Origin: Dehalococcoidia bacterium
Lineage (GTDB): Bacteria > Chloroflexota > Dehalococcoidia > Dehalococcoidales > UBA5760
DNA: 16,068 bases
Direction of reading: 5' to 3'
NCBI GenBank assembly: GCA_011176655.1
Contig: DUEB01000020.1
Location: forward strand, 1-16,068
Shown here: in pieces, positions 1-6,141 of the stretch
Position numbering within the stretch: the first letter of the stretch is position 1
Layout: every line of letters starts with the position of its first letter
Translations under genes and position numbers: made by a program
The notes under the pieces: generated by a model
Databases searched by the model: none
The model's input: only the letters and a program-made list of their open reading frames with translations
Told to the model about the DNA's origin: nothing

Positions 1-34
1 TCTAACCAACTATTAGAAAAGAGGAGGTCATCCA

Positions 35-340
35 ATGAGCTTTGAGGACAAGTCTCTTCAGTGTTCTGATTGTGGAGCTACCTTCACCTTCAGCGCTGAG
101 GAACAGGAATTCTTCCAGGCTAAGGGCTATACCAACGAGCCCAAGCGTTGTCCCTCATGCCGCGCTGCCAGGAAAGCTGAGCGCTATGGCGATTCTGGCT
201 ACGAGTCTAGGGCTCGGCGCCAGATGTTCCCGGCGGTATGTGCTGAGTGTGGCAAAGAGACCGAGGTACCGTTCGAGCCTCGGCAGGGTAGGCCGGTATA
301 TTGTAGCGAGTGCTACAACAAAGTCAGACTGAACAGGTAA
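35..340 (+). CDS. Double zinc-ribbon protein (CxxC-x17-CxxC type)
   Basis: A 101-residue protein with eight cysteines in four CxxC pairs: C10/C13, C39/C42, C69/C72 and C90/C93. The last two pairs are separated by exactly 17 residues, the spacing of the small family named CxxC-x17-CxxC. Each half probably folds as a zinc ribbon binding one structural zinc. The protein is basic around residues 43-62 and at the C-terminus, so nucleic-acid or ribosome binding is plausible, but no catalytic motif is visible and the function is unknown. The ATG has a strong ribosome-binding site (GAGGAGG, about 21-27) at good spacing. It lies upstream of rpsU and an RNA-binding protein gene, which fits a translation or RNA role by association only. 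A strong hairpin follows the stop codon. Confidence 0.85.
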   Translation: MSFEDKSLQCSDCGATFTFSAEEQEFFQAKGYTNEPKRCPSCRAARKAERYGDSGYESRARRQMFPAVCAECGKETEVPFEPRQGRPVYCSECYNKVRLNR

Positions 341-357
341 TACAAATCTGACGTTAT

Positions 358-397
358 GGACATACATAGGCCGGGGCTGCCTGGTCTATGTATGTCC
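358..397 (+). promoter_or_regulatory. Strong hairpin between zinc-ribbon gene and rpsU
   Basis: A perfect 12-bp inverted repeat, 358-369 against 386-397 (GGACATACATAG / CTATGTATGTCC). It can be extended inward to about 15 bp with one G-U pair, leaving a loop of about 10 nt. No T-run follows, so it is not a classical intrinsic terminator. The stem ends 7 nt before the proposed GTG start of rpsU, where a ribosome-binding site would normally lie. It could end transcription of the upstream gene weakly, protect an mRNA 3' end, or control rpsU initiation. The structure is seen directly; the role is inference. Confidence 0.6.
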
Positions 398-404
398 CTG
401 GAAT

Positions 405-602
405 GTGTGGTGTGTTATAACTTTTGAGGTTTCCGTACGTGAAGGAGAGACTCAGGACTCTCTGTTAAGGCGCTTTCAAAGGATGGTGCAGATGAGCGGC
501 GTTCTGCGCGAGGTAAAGGCTCATCGTTACTTTCTATCCAAAAGGGATGCTGCCCGTCTGAAGGTAAAAAGGAACGCCAGGCGGAGGCGAGTCGGGAGGT
601 AG
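405..602 (+). CDS. rpsU: 30S ribosomal protein S21
   Basis: A 65-residue, very basic protein matching bacterial S21. The family signature is the VRE motif at residues 10-12, followed by LLRRFQRMVQMSGVL (20-34) and an Arg/Lys-rich tail ending KRNARRRRVGR. S21 binds the 30S platform near the 3' end of 16S rRNA and helps initiation. The start is uncertain. GTG at 405 is the only ordinary start codon in frame before the conserved region, it has no clear Shine-Dalgarno sequence, and it gives about four more residues than E. coli S21. The hairpin at 358-397 sits just upstream. An RRM protein gene follows 59 nt later, an adjacency also known in cyanobacteria. Identity is confident; the exact N-terminus is not. 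Confidence 0.87.
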   Translation: MWCVITFEVSVREGETQDSLLRRFQRMVQMSGVLREVKAHRYFLSKRDAARLKVKRNARRRRVGR

Positions 603-607
603 GGTGG

Positions 608-627
608 ACTATGGCCGTAGCCATAGT
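608..627 (+). promoter_or_regulatory. Short perfect hairpin between rpsU and RRM gene
   Basis: Inverted repeat ACTATGGC / GCCATAGT (8 bp) with a 4-nt loop CGTA, starting 6 nt after the rpsU stop. No T-tract follows, so termination is unlikely. It may be a processing or stability element between the rpsU and RNA-binding protein coding regions. Function is inferred only. Confidence 0.4.
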
Positions 628-661
628 GTAGCTCAGGGTATTGTAGTCAGTAGGGGGCGAT

Positions 662-988
662 ATGAAGATTTATGTGGGTAACCTGGCACATGAGGTAACT
701 GAAGATGAGCTGGAGCAGGAGTTCGCGGCTTTCGGAGAGGTGGTATCGGTAAGCGTCGTGACCGACCGGTATACGGGGCGGCCCAGAGGCTTTGGCTTTG
801 TTGAAATGGCCAAGGTAGCTGAAGGGCAGGCTGCCATTGCCGGCCTCAACGGAAAGATGCTCAAGGAGCGGACGCTTAATGTCAGTGAGGCTCGCCCTCG
901 TCCCGACAGCCGTGGGGGGGGTCCCCGGTCTTCTAACCGGGACCGGAGGGGTGGTGACTTTGGTGGGGGGCGGCAGAGGAGATACTAA
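662..988 (+). CDS. RRM-domain RNA-binding protein, glycine-rich tail
   Basis: A 108-residue protein made of one RNA recognition motif (residues 2-76) and a Gly/Arg-rich tail (78-108). RNP2 is IYVGNL at 3-8 and RNP1 is RGFGFVEM at 42-49, with the aromatic residues that stack on RNA present (Y4, F44, F46). This is the architecture of the small bacterial Rbp proteins best known from cyanobacteria, where some are cold-induced and act as RNA chaperones or in post-transcriptional control. The ATG is preceded by an AGGGGGCGA ribosome-binding site (652-660). It follows rpsU closely on the same strand, so the two may be co-transcribed. The RNA target cannot be read from sequence. Confidence 0.9.
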   Translation: MKIYVGNLAHEVTEDELEQEFAAFGEVVSVSVVTDRYTGRPRGFGFVEMAKVAEGQAAIAGLNGKMLKERTLNVSEARPRPDSRGGGPRSSNRDRRGGDFGGGRQRRY

Positions 989-1183
989 GCGGTTTTCCAT
1001 TTTCCGCTGAATTCAATGATAGCTTCGCAGAGAGAACCTGGGGGATGAGCCCGCCCGCTTGATTGTCGCCGAAGGTGGGTGTTCCGCGGTAGAGGCGAGA
1101 TAAGCCTCGCCGTCCGGGGTTTGAATAATATAGCTAAATAGCGACTTAGGGTTGCGAGCCTGAGAGTCGTTTTTATTTTTATT
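989..1183 (+). ncRNA. Structured intergenic segment, possible small RNA or 3' UTR
   Basis: This stretch lies between the RRM gene and the dUTPase promoter and shows no convincing protein gene. It contains a GGCGAG/CTCGCC hairpin (1094-1111), further nested pairing around it (CCGCGG at 1084-1089 against CCG-GG at 1114-1119, and GTCGC 1065-1069 against GCGAC 1141-1145), and ends at an intrinsic terminator. The layout of a long imperfect hairpin closed by a terminator resembles a small structured RNA. The apical part recalls 6S RNA, but the expected closing stem was not found. It could equally be a long structured 3' UTR of the rpsU-RRM transcript. No clear promoter was seen within it. Confidence 0.25.
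1142..1183 (+). terminator. Intrinsic terminator downstream of the RRM gene
   Basis: Stem CGACT (1142-1146) pairs with AGTCG (1165-1169), and TAGG (1147-1150) pairs with CCTG (1159-1162, one wobble) across a 2-nt bulge. The loop is 8 nt (1151-1158). It is followed at once by a T-rich tract, TTTTTATTTTTATT (1170-1183). This is the best Rho-independent terminator in the window. It would end transcription coming from rpsU and the RRM gene, or from a small RNA in the gap, before the dUTPase promoter. Confidence 0.65.
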
Positions 1184-1290
1184 AAGCGCTACTGCCAGCC
1201 TCGGTGTCAGTTGTTCAGCCCGGCCAGCTTCAAAACCGACGGCACAGGCATGTCTTACCTCTTGAGTCGCCCGGCGCTGGATTTTCGGTC

Positions 1291-1320
1291 TTAACAGCCG
1301 GTGCTTGGGAGTGTTATACT
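1291..1320 (+). promoter_or_regulatory. Sigma70-type promoter of the dUTPase-family gene
   Basis: A -35 TTAACA (1291-1296) and a -10 TATACT (1315-1320) are separated by 18 bp, with an extended -10 TG at 1312-1313. Transcription would start near 1327, leaving a leader of about 20 nt that carries the GAAGGAG ribosome-binding site (1331-1337). The position downstream of a terminator supports an independent transcription unit. Confidence 0.65.
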
Positions 1321-1347
1321 GGGCAGCAGTGAAGGAGATTATCCCCA

Positions 1348-1863
1348 ATGTCAGGCGTTCTATCCCGGCATGATATCTACCGGTTGCTAGAAAAAGAGCC
1401 GCCTCTCATCGAAGGTTACCTTACTCTTGACGAGCAGGTTCAGCCTAACGGCTTTGACCTGACGCTGCGTGAGATAGCTTTGCTTGAGTCGTCGGGCAGG
1501 ATAGCGGTCAGGAATGCCGAGAGGCGGTTACCGGAGCTGGCCCCTCTGGCCTTTAACGGCCTGGGTTTTATCGACCTGGCGCCCGGTATCTACTCCATTA
1601 CCTATAACGAGATTGTCCATCTGCCCCGGAATGTCATGGCTCTGGCCAGGCCCCGGTCCAGCCTGCTGCGCTGCGGGGTTACCGTGGGCACGGCGGTGTG
1701 GGATGCTGGCTACTCCGGGCGTTCCCAGTCCCTGCTGGTGGTTTACAATAGCCGGGGTTTCCGTGTGCAGAAGAATGCCCGAATCGTGCAGCTTGTTTTT
1801 CTGTGGCTGTCTCAGGAGACAGAGGGCTATCACGGGGCCTACCAGCACGAGAATATAGACTGA
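1348..1863 (+). CDS. dut: dUTP diphosphatase, archaeal type (dCTP deaminase/dUTPase superfamily)
   Basis: A 171-residue protein of the trimeric dUTPase / dCTP deaminase fold. Hallmarks are VQPNGFDLTLRE (31-42), the phosphate-binding RPRSSLLRCG (101-110), and the active-site strand VWDAGYSG (117-124) with D119. Where dCTP deaminases carry the catalytic Glu (LE-F-YN in E. coli Dcd), this protein reads LVVYN, so V131 replaces it. That argues for dUTP hydrolysis to dUMP and pyrophosphate rather than cytosine deamination, as in the archaeal-type dUTPases, which keep uracil out of DNA. The ATG has GAAGGAG at ideal spacing and its own promoter. It ends just upstream of the rpsL promoter. dcd remains an alternative name; the substrate is inferred from alignment by eye. 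Confidence 0.8.
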   Translation: MSGVLSRHDIYRLLEKEPPLIEGYLTLDEQVQPNGFDLTLREIALLESSGRIAVRNAERRLPELAPLAFNGLGFIDLAPGIYSITYNEIVHLPRNVMALARPRSSLLRCGVTVGTAVWDAGYSGRSQSLLVVYNSRGFRVQKNARIVQLVFLWLSQETEGYHGAYQHENID

Positions 1864-1890
1864 CTTATGTCCTAGTCTAGCCGTGCGCTG

Positions 1891-1919
1891 TTGACATTTG
1901 CATTTGGCTATGTTAAACT
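1891..1919 (+). promoter_or_regulatory. Main promoter of the str-S10-spc operon
   Basis: Consensus -35 TTGACA (1891-1896), a 17-bp spacer, and -10 TAAACT (1914-1919) with an extended -10 TG at 1911-1912. Predicted transcription start is near 1926, about 123 nt before rpsL. It is the last strong promoter I can see before the long ribosomal-protein cluster. Confidence 0.7.
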
Positions 1920-1949
1920 CAGTCGTTAGCTTTCGGTGTCACAACTGAT

Positions 1950-2020
1950 AAGCGATAGATTGGAGCTAGATTCAATCTATCGTTTCTATCTTAGAATGGA
2001 TGAGCCAGGGCTCGTCCATT
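1950..2020 (+). promoter_or_regulatory. Structured rpsL leader with two hairpins
   Basis: Hairpin A pairs CGATAGATTG (1953-1962) with CAATCTATCG (1973-1982), a perfect 10 bp extendable by AAG/TTT at the base. Hairpin B pairs 1995-2005 with 2010-2020, 11 bp with one T-G wobble and loop CAGG. TCTATC occurs twice (1976-1981 and 1985-1990), so GATAG at 1954-1958 has two possible partners. Hairpin B ends 16 nt before the AGGAGGT ribosome-binding site of rpsL. The leader is the obvious place for feedback or attenuation control of the operon. The pairings are seen; regulation is inferred. Confidence 0.6.
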
Positions 2021-2048
2021 AAAATTGTGAGGGTATAGGAGGTAGTCG

Positions 2049-2480
2049 TTGCCTACGGTTAATCAGCTAATCCGTAAAGGGCGTAAGAGGGTTACCAAGA
2101 AGGCGAAAACACCGGCCTTGCGCTTTAGCTATAATGCCTTGAAGAATAAGAGGGTTTTCGGGAAGGGCTCTCCCCAGAAACGCGGGGTCTGTGTCTATGT
2201 TAAGACAACGACTCCGAAGAAGCCCAACTCGGCGTTACGCAAGATAGCCAAGGTGAGGCTGACTAACGGGGTGGAGGTGCTAGCCTATATTCCGGGTGAG
2301 GGGCACGAGTTGCAGGAGCACTCGGTGGTTCTGATTCGGGGCGGCCGGGTGCGGGATTTACCCGGTGTCCGCTATCATGTCGTTCGGGGTGCGCTGGATG
2401 CTACCGGCGTCGCCGGCCGACGTCAGGGACGCAGTAAGTACGGAAGCAAGCGAGCTAAAGAGGCCGTTGAGGTCGAATAA
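2049..2480 (+). CDS. rpsL: 30S ribosomal protein S12
   Basis: A 143-residue S12, the decoding-centre protein. Family motifs are [12 protein letters not shown] (1-12), SPQKRGVC (41-48), [13 protein letters not shown] (53-65), [19 protein letters not shown] (83-101) and [12 protein letters not shown] (103-114). D103 is the residue methylthiolated by RimO in E. coli (D88). The residue before it is R102, where most bacteria have Lys (E. coli K87). The length includes the roughly 15-residue insertion near residues 26-40 found in B. subtilis-type S12. The start is TTG, supported by AGGAGGT at 2037-2043 and the conserved N-terminus. It is first in the operon after a structured leader; rpsG follows after 12 nt. 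Confidence 0.97.
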   Translation: MPTVNQLIRKGRKRVTKKAKTPALRFSYNALKNKRVFGKGSPQKRGVCVYVKTTTPKKPNSALRKIAKVRLTNGVEVLAYIPGEGHELQEHSVVLIRGGRVRDLPGVRYHVVRGALDATGVAGRRQGRSKYGSKRAKEAVEVE

Positions 2481-2492
2481 CTGGGGGGATAA

Positions 2493-2963
2493 ATGCCAAG
2501 GCGAGCCCGGGTTACCAAGAGAGAAATGCTGCCTGATGCCAAATACCACAGCGTGACCGTGTCTCGGTTGATTAATAAGGTAATGCTGGGTGGTAAGAAG
2601 AGCACTGCGGAGCGGGTTGTCTACGGGGCTCTGCAGCTTCTGGAACGGGAGGAGTCCAAGCCTCCGGTCACCGTTCTGGAGCAGGCTCTAAAGAATATTA
2701 TTCCGGTGCTCGAGGTTAAGCCGCGCCGGGTTGGCGGGGCGACCTACCAGGTGCCGATAGAGGTGAGGCCAGACCGCGGTCTGGCGCTGGCTATCCGCTG
2801 GCTGATGAAGTCGAGCCGGACCAGGAACGGACGGTCTCTGGCGGAGCGGATGGCGGCTGAACTCAGCGATGCGGCTAAAGGACAGGGGGCTTCGGTCAAG
2901 AAGCGCGAGGATACTCATAAGATGGCTGAAGCGAACCGGGCCTTTGCTCATTATAGATGGTGA
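2493..2963 (+). CDS. rpsG: 30S ribosomal protein S7
   Basis: A full-length S7 of 156 residues, the assembly protein that organises the 30S head by binding the 3' domain of 16S rRNA and contacts the E-site tRNA. Recognisable segments are [15 protein letters not shown] (1-15), [15 protein letters not shown] (26-40), [20 protein letters not shown] (65-84), [11 protein letters not shown] (86-96), and the C-terminal [21 protein letters not shown] region. The ATG has GGGGGGAT upstream (2483-2490). In E. coli, S7 represses its own translation through the rpsL-rpsG gap. Here that gap is only 12 nt, so any feedback would have to act elsewhere, for example at the rpsL leader. Confidence 0.97.
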   Translation: MPRRARVTKREMLPDAKYHSVTVSRLINKVMLGGKKSTAERVVYGALQLLEREESKPPVTVLEQALKNIIPVLEVKPRRVGGATYQVPIEVRPDRGLALAIRWLMKSSRTRNGRSLAERMAAELSDAAKGQGASVKKREDTHKMAEANRAFAHYRW

Positions 2964-3039
2964 GGTGGTCAATATTAGTAATACTAGTGTCTTGCTTGAT
3001 AATTCAGTAAAACCGAAGCGCAGGACAGAGGATAGGGCT

Positions 3040-5115
3040 GTGCCAGAGCGTTTCCCTTTAGAGCACATACGTAATATAGCCATCATCGCTCATATCGATG
3101 CCGGTAAGACGACCGTCACCGAGCGGGTGCTCTATTACACCGGACGTACCTACAAGATAGGCGAGGTGCATGAAGGAACCGCAGTCATGGACTGGATGGA
3201 GCAGGAGCGGGAGCGCGGCATCACGATTACGGCGGCGGCTACCACCTGCCACTGGCAGGCTCACCGCATCAACATTATTGACACACCCGGCCATGTTGAC
3301 TTTACGGCTGAGGTGGAGCGGAGTCTGAGGGTGCTCGATGGCGGCGTGGTGGTTTTTGATGCGGTGGCCGGGGTTGAGGCTCAGTCCGAGGTGGTCTGGC
3401 GCCAGGCGGATAGATACCATGTCCCCCGAATCTGTTTCATTAATAAGATGGATAGAATCGGGGCTGACTTTAACCGGGCCCTGTCTATGATTGAGCAGCG
3501 CCTCAAGGCCAGGCCCCTGCCGTTACAAATACCCCTGGGCAGTGAGGCATCGTTTGCGGGCGTTATCGACCTGGTTGAGAACAAGGCCTGGCATCTCGAC
3601 GAGGACCCGGACTCGAAACCGCGTGAGATGGCTATTCCTGAATCGGATAAGGGGCGGTGCAGCGAGTTCCGTCAGGCGCTGGTTGAGAAGCTGGCAGAGG
3701 TCGACGACGATATCATGGCGGCTTACCTCGAGGGCCGGGATATTGCCCCCGCCGAGCTGAAGGCGGCCTTGAGGAGGGCGACCCTGGCTAACAAGGGGGT
3801 GCCGATTCTATGCGGGAGCGCCCTTAAGAACAAGGGTATTCAGCTTCTACTCAATGCCATCTTGGACTATCTCCCCTCGCCGCTGGACGTGCCGCCGATA
3901 AAGGCGGTTGACGCCCGAACCGGGGCTACAGTCACTCGTCCGGCTCAGGATGACGCCCCCTTTACCGCGCTGGCCTTCAAGGTGGTTACCGACCCCTTTG
4001 TCGGCCGCCTGGTTTATCTCAGGCTTTACTCGGGTAAGGTAAAGGCCGGGGCTCAGGTGTTTAACGCCGCCCGGGGCAAGAAGGAGCGTATCGGGCGGCT
4101 GCTGTTGATGCACGCCAACCATCGTGAGGAGATAGACGAGGCTGATACCGGGGCGATTGTGGCGACCCTGGGTCTCAAGAACACCTTTACCGGTGATACC
4201 CTGTGTCACCAGTCGCAGGCAGTGCTTCTGGAGGCGATTCGTTTTCCAGAGCCGGTGGTCTCGGTGGCCATTGAGCCCAAGAGTCGGGTTGACCAGGACA
4301 GGATTGGCGAGGCCCTGAACAAGCTGGCCGAGGAGGACCCCACCTTCAAGGTAACCCATAACCAGGATACCGGGCAGACCGTTATCTCGGGGATGGGGGA
4401 ACTCCACCTGGAGGTTCTGGTCGGGCGTCTGTTCAGTGAGTTTAAGGTGGGGGCCAGGGTGGGTAGGCCCTGGGTTGCCTATATGGAGACGATAACGGTA
4501 CCGGTCCGGGCCGAGGGCAGGTTCGTTAAGCAGACCGGGGGCCGCGGCCAGTACGGTCACGTCTGGCTTGAGCTTGAGCCGGTGGAGCGTGGCACGGGCT
4601 TTCAGTTTGTGGACAAGGTCAAGGACGGTTCCATACGGAAGCAGTATATCCCGGCGGTAGCGGCCGGTGTCCGGGAGGCGATGGAGACCGGGGTGATTGC
4701 CGGCTATCCGGTGGTCGATATCAAGGCGACCCTCTATGACGGCAGTTATCATGATGTTGACTCTTCAGACCTGGCCTTTAAGATGGCGGGCTCAATAGCG
4801 CTGAGAAGCGGCGTTAACCGGGCCCAGCCGATACTGCTGGAGCCGGTGATGAAGCTGGAGATAGTGGCCCCGGGGCAGTTTCTCGGTGATATCATCGGCG
4901 ACCTTAATTCGAGGCGGGGACAGGTGTCCGCTATGGAGACGCAGGTTGATATGAGCGTTGTCCGCGCCATGGTGCCCCTGGCGGAGATGTTCGGCTACGC
5001 CAGCGACTTAAGGTCGATGACTCAGGGAAGGGCTACCCATTCCATGGAGTTCTATCGTTATCAGAGAGTACCGGCGGAACTGGCCGATAAGATAAAGGCT
5101 ACCGGAGGGAGATGA
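3040..5115 (+). CDS. fusA: Elongation factor G
   Basis: EF-G, the GTPase that drives tRNA-mRNA translocation and, with RRF, ribosome recycling. From GTG 3040 it has 691 residues, the normal length, and begins [20 protein letters not shown]. Nucleotide-binding motifs: G1 AHIDAGKT (17-24), switch I RERGIT (57-62), G3 DTPGH (81-85) and G4 NKMD (135-138). Domain IV carries the [13 protein letters not shown] tip region with H571. The frame stays open upstream into rpsG, and GTG 2965 is an alternative start. I chose 3040 because it has AGAGGAT at 3027-3033 with 6-nt spacing and matches the family N-terminus, whereas the upstream extension does not. No tuf follows, unlike the classical str operon. 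Confidence 0.97.
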   Translation: MPERFPLEHIRNIAIIAHIDAGKTTVTERVLYYTGRTYKIGEVHEGTAVMDWMEQERERGITITAAATTCHWQAHRINIIDTPGHVDFTAEVERSLRVLDGGVVVFDAVAGVEAQSEVVWRQADRYHVPRICFINKMDRIGADFNRALSMIEQRLKARPLPLQIPLGSEASFAGVIDLVENKAWHLDEDPDSKPREMAIPESDKGRCSEFRQALVEKLAEVDDDIMAAYLEGRDIAPAELKAALRRATLANKGVPILCGSALKNKGIQLLLNAILDYLPSPLDVPPIKAVDARTGATVTRPAQDDAPFTALAFKVVTDPFVGRLVYLRLYSGKVKAGAQVFNAARGKKERIGRLLLMHANHREEIDEADTGAIVATLGLKNTFTGDTLCHQSQAVLLEAIRFPEPVVSVAIEPKSRVDQDRIGEALNKLAEEDPTFKVTHNQDTGQTVISGMGELHLEVLVGRLFSEFKVGARVGRPWVAYMETITVPVRAEGRFVKQTGGRGQYGHVWLELEPVERGTGFQFVDKVKDGSIRKQYIPAVAAGVREAMETGVIAGYPVVDIKATLYDGSYHDVDSSDLAFKMAGSIALRSGVNRAQPILLEPVMKLEIVAPGQFLGDIIGDLNSRRGQVSAMETQVDMSVVRAMVPLAEMFGYASDLRSMTQGRATHSMEFYRYQRVPAELADKIKATGGR

Positions 5116-5159
5116 GCCGTGCTCGGCACAGCATTGTGACCGAGCCGGGGTGTTTATAG
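5112..5159 (+). other. Candidate 15-codon mini-ORF in the fusA-rpsJ gap
   Basis: ATG 5112 overlaps the fusA stop (ATGA) and has a good ribosome-binding site, GGAGGGAG (about 5104-5111). It encodes [15 protein letters not shown] and stops at 5157-5159, 11 nt before rpsJ and inside its ribosome-binding region. Its coding stretch overlaps the hairpin at 5121-5145. It could be a coupling peptide carrying ribosomes from fusA to rpsJ, or a chance reading frame. There is no homology evidence. Confidence 0.25.
5121..5145 (+). promoter_or_regulatory. Hairpin in the fusA-rpsJ gap
   Basis: Stem GCTCGG (5121-5126) with CCGAGC (5140-5145) continues as CACA (5127-5130) with TGTG (5135-5138) around the loop GCAT. 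It has 10 bp and a single bulged A at 5139. No T-tract follows. It occupies the place where tuf lies in many bacteria and precedes the first S10-operon gene, so it may be a processing or control element. Confidence 0.5.
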
Positions 5160-5170
5160 AGGCATAGTTT

Positions 5171-5479
5171 ATGGCAAAGCAGAAGATTCGTATCAAGTTA
5201 AAGGGCTATGACCACAAGATACTAGACCTGTCGGCGATGCAGATAGTCGGGGCGGTGGAGCGGACGGGGGCGGTGGTCAGCGGGCCGATACCGCTGCCCA
5301 CCCGTATCAAGAAGTTTAGCGTTATCCGCTCGCCCTTTATTGATAAGGACTCTCAGGAGCAGTTTGAGATTCGGACTCATAAGCGCCTGATTGATATTAT
5401 CGAGACGACCTCCAAGACGATTGATGCCCTGACCAAGCTGAGCTTGCCCTCGGGGGTTGACATAGATATTAAGTTATGA
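5171..5479 (+). CDS. rpsJ: 30S ribosomal protein S10
   Basis: A 102-residue S10, a 30S head protein that also acts as NusE in transcription antitermination with NusB. Family features are [15 protein letters not shown] (5-19), [13 protein letters not shown] (33-45), and the very conserved [14 protein letters not shown] (63-76) on the extended loop. The C-terminus ends [11 protein letters not shown], as expected. The ATG is preceded by AGAGG at 5158-5162 with 8-nt spacing. It opens the S10 gene set 55 nt after fusA, with a hairpin in between. Its stop codon overlaps an ATG (ATGA at 5476-5479) that begins a possible mini-ORF. Confidence 0.97.
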   Translation: MAKQKIRIKLKGYDHKILDLSAMQIVGAVERTGAVVSGPIPLPTRIKKFSVIRSPFIDKDSQEQFEIRTHKRLIDIIETTSKTIDALTKLSLPSGVDIDIKL

Positions 5480-5523
5480 AAGTAAGCGTACAGGATACTG
5501 AGCGGGGAAGGCGAGAGAGATGA
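5476..5523 (+). other. Candidate mini-ORF bridging rpsJ and rplC
   Basis: ATG 5476 overlaps the rpsJ stop as ATGA. The frame [15 protein letters not shown] stays open for 15 codons, and its TGA (5521-5523) overlaps the rplC start ATG as a second ATGA. It therefore fills the whole 40-nt gap with stop-start coupling at both ends. No separate ribosome-binding site precedes it. This may be a chance frame or a device that hands ribosomes from rpsJ to rplC. Confidence 0.28.
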
Positions 5524-6137
5524 TACCCGGGATTATCGGCAAGAAACTGGGCATGACCCAGATATTCAGGGAGGGTGGTAAGGTGGAAGCGGTGACGGCG
5601 CTCGAGGCCGGCCCTTGCTCGGTGGTCCAGATTAAGACAGTGGCTAAAGAGGGGTATAACGCCGTCCAGCTTGGCTTCGGCGAGGCGAAGCGGCTCAAGT
5701 CTCCGGAGCGGGGGCACCTCAGAGGCCTGGGGAAGTTTAAGTACCTCCGGGAGTTCAGGGTGGATGATATCGGGGATATTGAGGTGAAGGTTGACGTCAG
5801 TCTCTTCAAGGAGGGCGACCTGGTTGATGTTACCGGCACGTCCAAGGGCAAGGGCTTTGCCGGGGTGGTGAAGCGCTATGGTTTTGCCGGCGGGCCGAAG
5901 ACGCACGGCCAGTCTGACCGGCACCGGCATCCGGGTTCAATCGGGGCGACTACCTCGCCGGGGAGGGTGTTCAAGGGGACACGCATGGCCGGGCGTATGG
6001 GCGGGCAGCGGGTTACCGTGCGCAAGCTCGAGGTGCTCAGGGCCGACCCGGAGCGTAATCTCCTCCTGATTAAGGGGGCCGTGCCCGGGGCTAAGAACGG
6101 GCTGCTCTTGATAACAAAGTCGGCTGGGGGGGAGTGA
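5520..6137 (+). CDS. rplC: 50S ribosomal protein L3
   Basis: A 205-residue L3, an early 50S assembly protein whose long loop reaches toward the peptidyl-transferase centre. It starts with the family signature [16 protein letters not shown] (1-16). The central signature includes [13 protein letters not shown] (109-121), [15 protein letters not shown] (140-154) and [12 protein letters not shown] (157-168). The C-terminus ends with the usual [12 protein letters not shown] segment. The purine-rich GGGGAAGG upstream (about 5503-5510) is an acceptable ribosome-binding site. rplD begins 4 nt after the stop, so the two are probably translated together. Confidence 0.97.
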   Translation: MIPGIIGKKLGMTQIFREGGKVEAVTALEAGPCSVVQIKTVAKEGYNAVQLGFGEAKRLKSPERGHLRGLGKFKYLREFRVDDIGDIEVKVDVSLFKEGDLVDVTGTSKGKGFAGVVKRYGFAGGPKTHGQSDRHRHPGSIGATTSPGRVFKGTRMAGRMGGQRVTVRKLEVLRADPERNLLLIKGAVPGAKNGLLLITKSAGGE

Positions 6138-6141
6138 GGCA

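Noticed and set aside
411..421. TATAAC as a -10 element near rpsU
   Set aside because: It lies after the proposed start codon and has no -35 at suitable distance.
989..1183. tmRNA, SRP RNA or RNase P RNA
   Set aside because: None of their conserved sequence signatures, such as the tmRNA GGTTCGA acceptor end or the RNase P GAGGAAAGTC core, is present on either strand. 6S RNA stays only a weak possibility.
1013..1348. 111-codon minus-strand frame covering the intergenic gap
   Set aside because: It would need a TTG start inside the opposite gene's start region, shows no ribosome-binding site, and overlaps the plus-strand promoter and terminator; no family was recognised. It is the least certain of the rejected frames because it has no opposing gene.
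3847..4752. 301-codon open frame on the minus strand inside fusA
   Set aside because: It lies wholly opposite the strongly conserved EF-G gene, shows no recognisable domain, and such frames arise from GC-rich codon bias.
5134..5160. Promoter before rpsJ (TTGTGA ... TATAGA)
   Set aside because: The spacing is only 15 bp, the hexamers are poor, and the -35 falls inside the hairpin arm.
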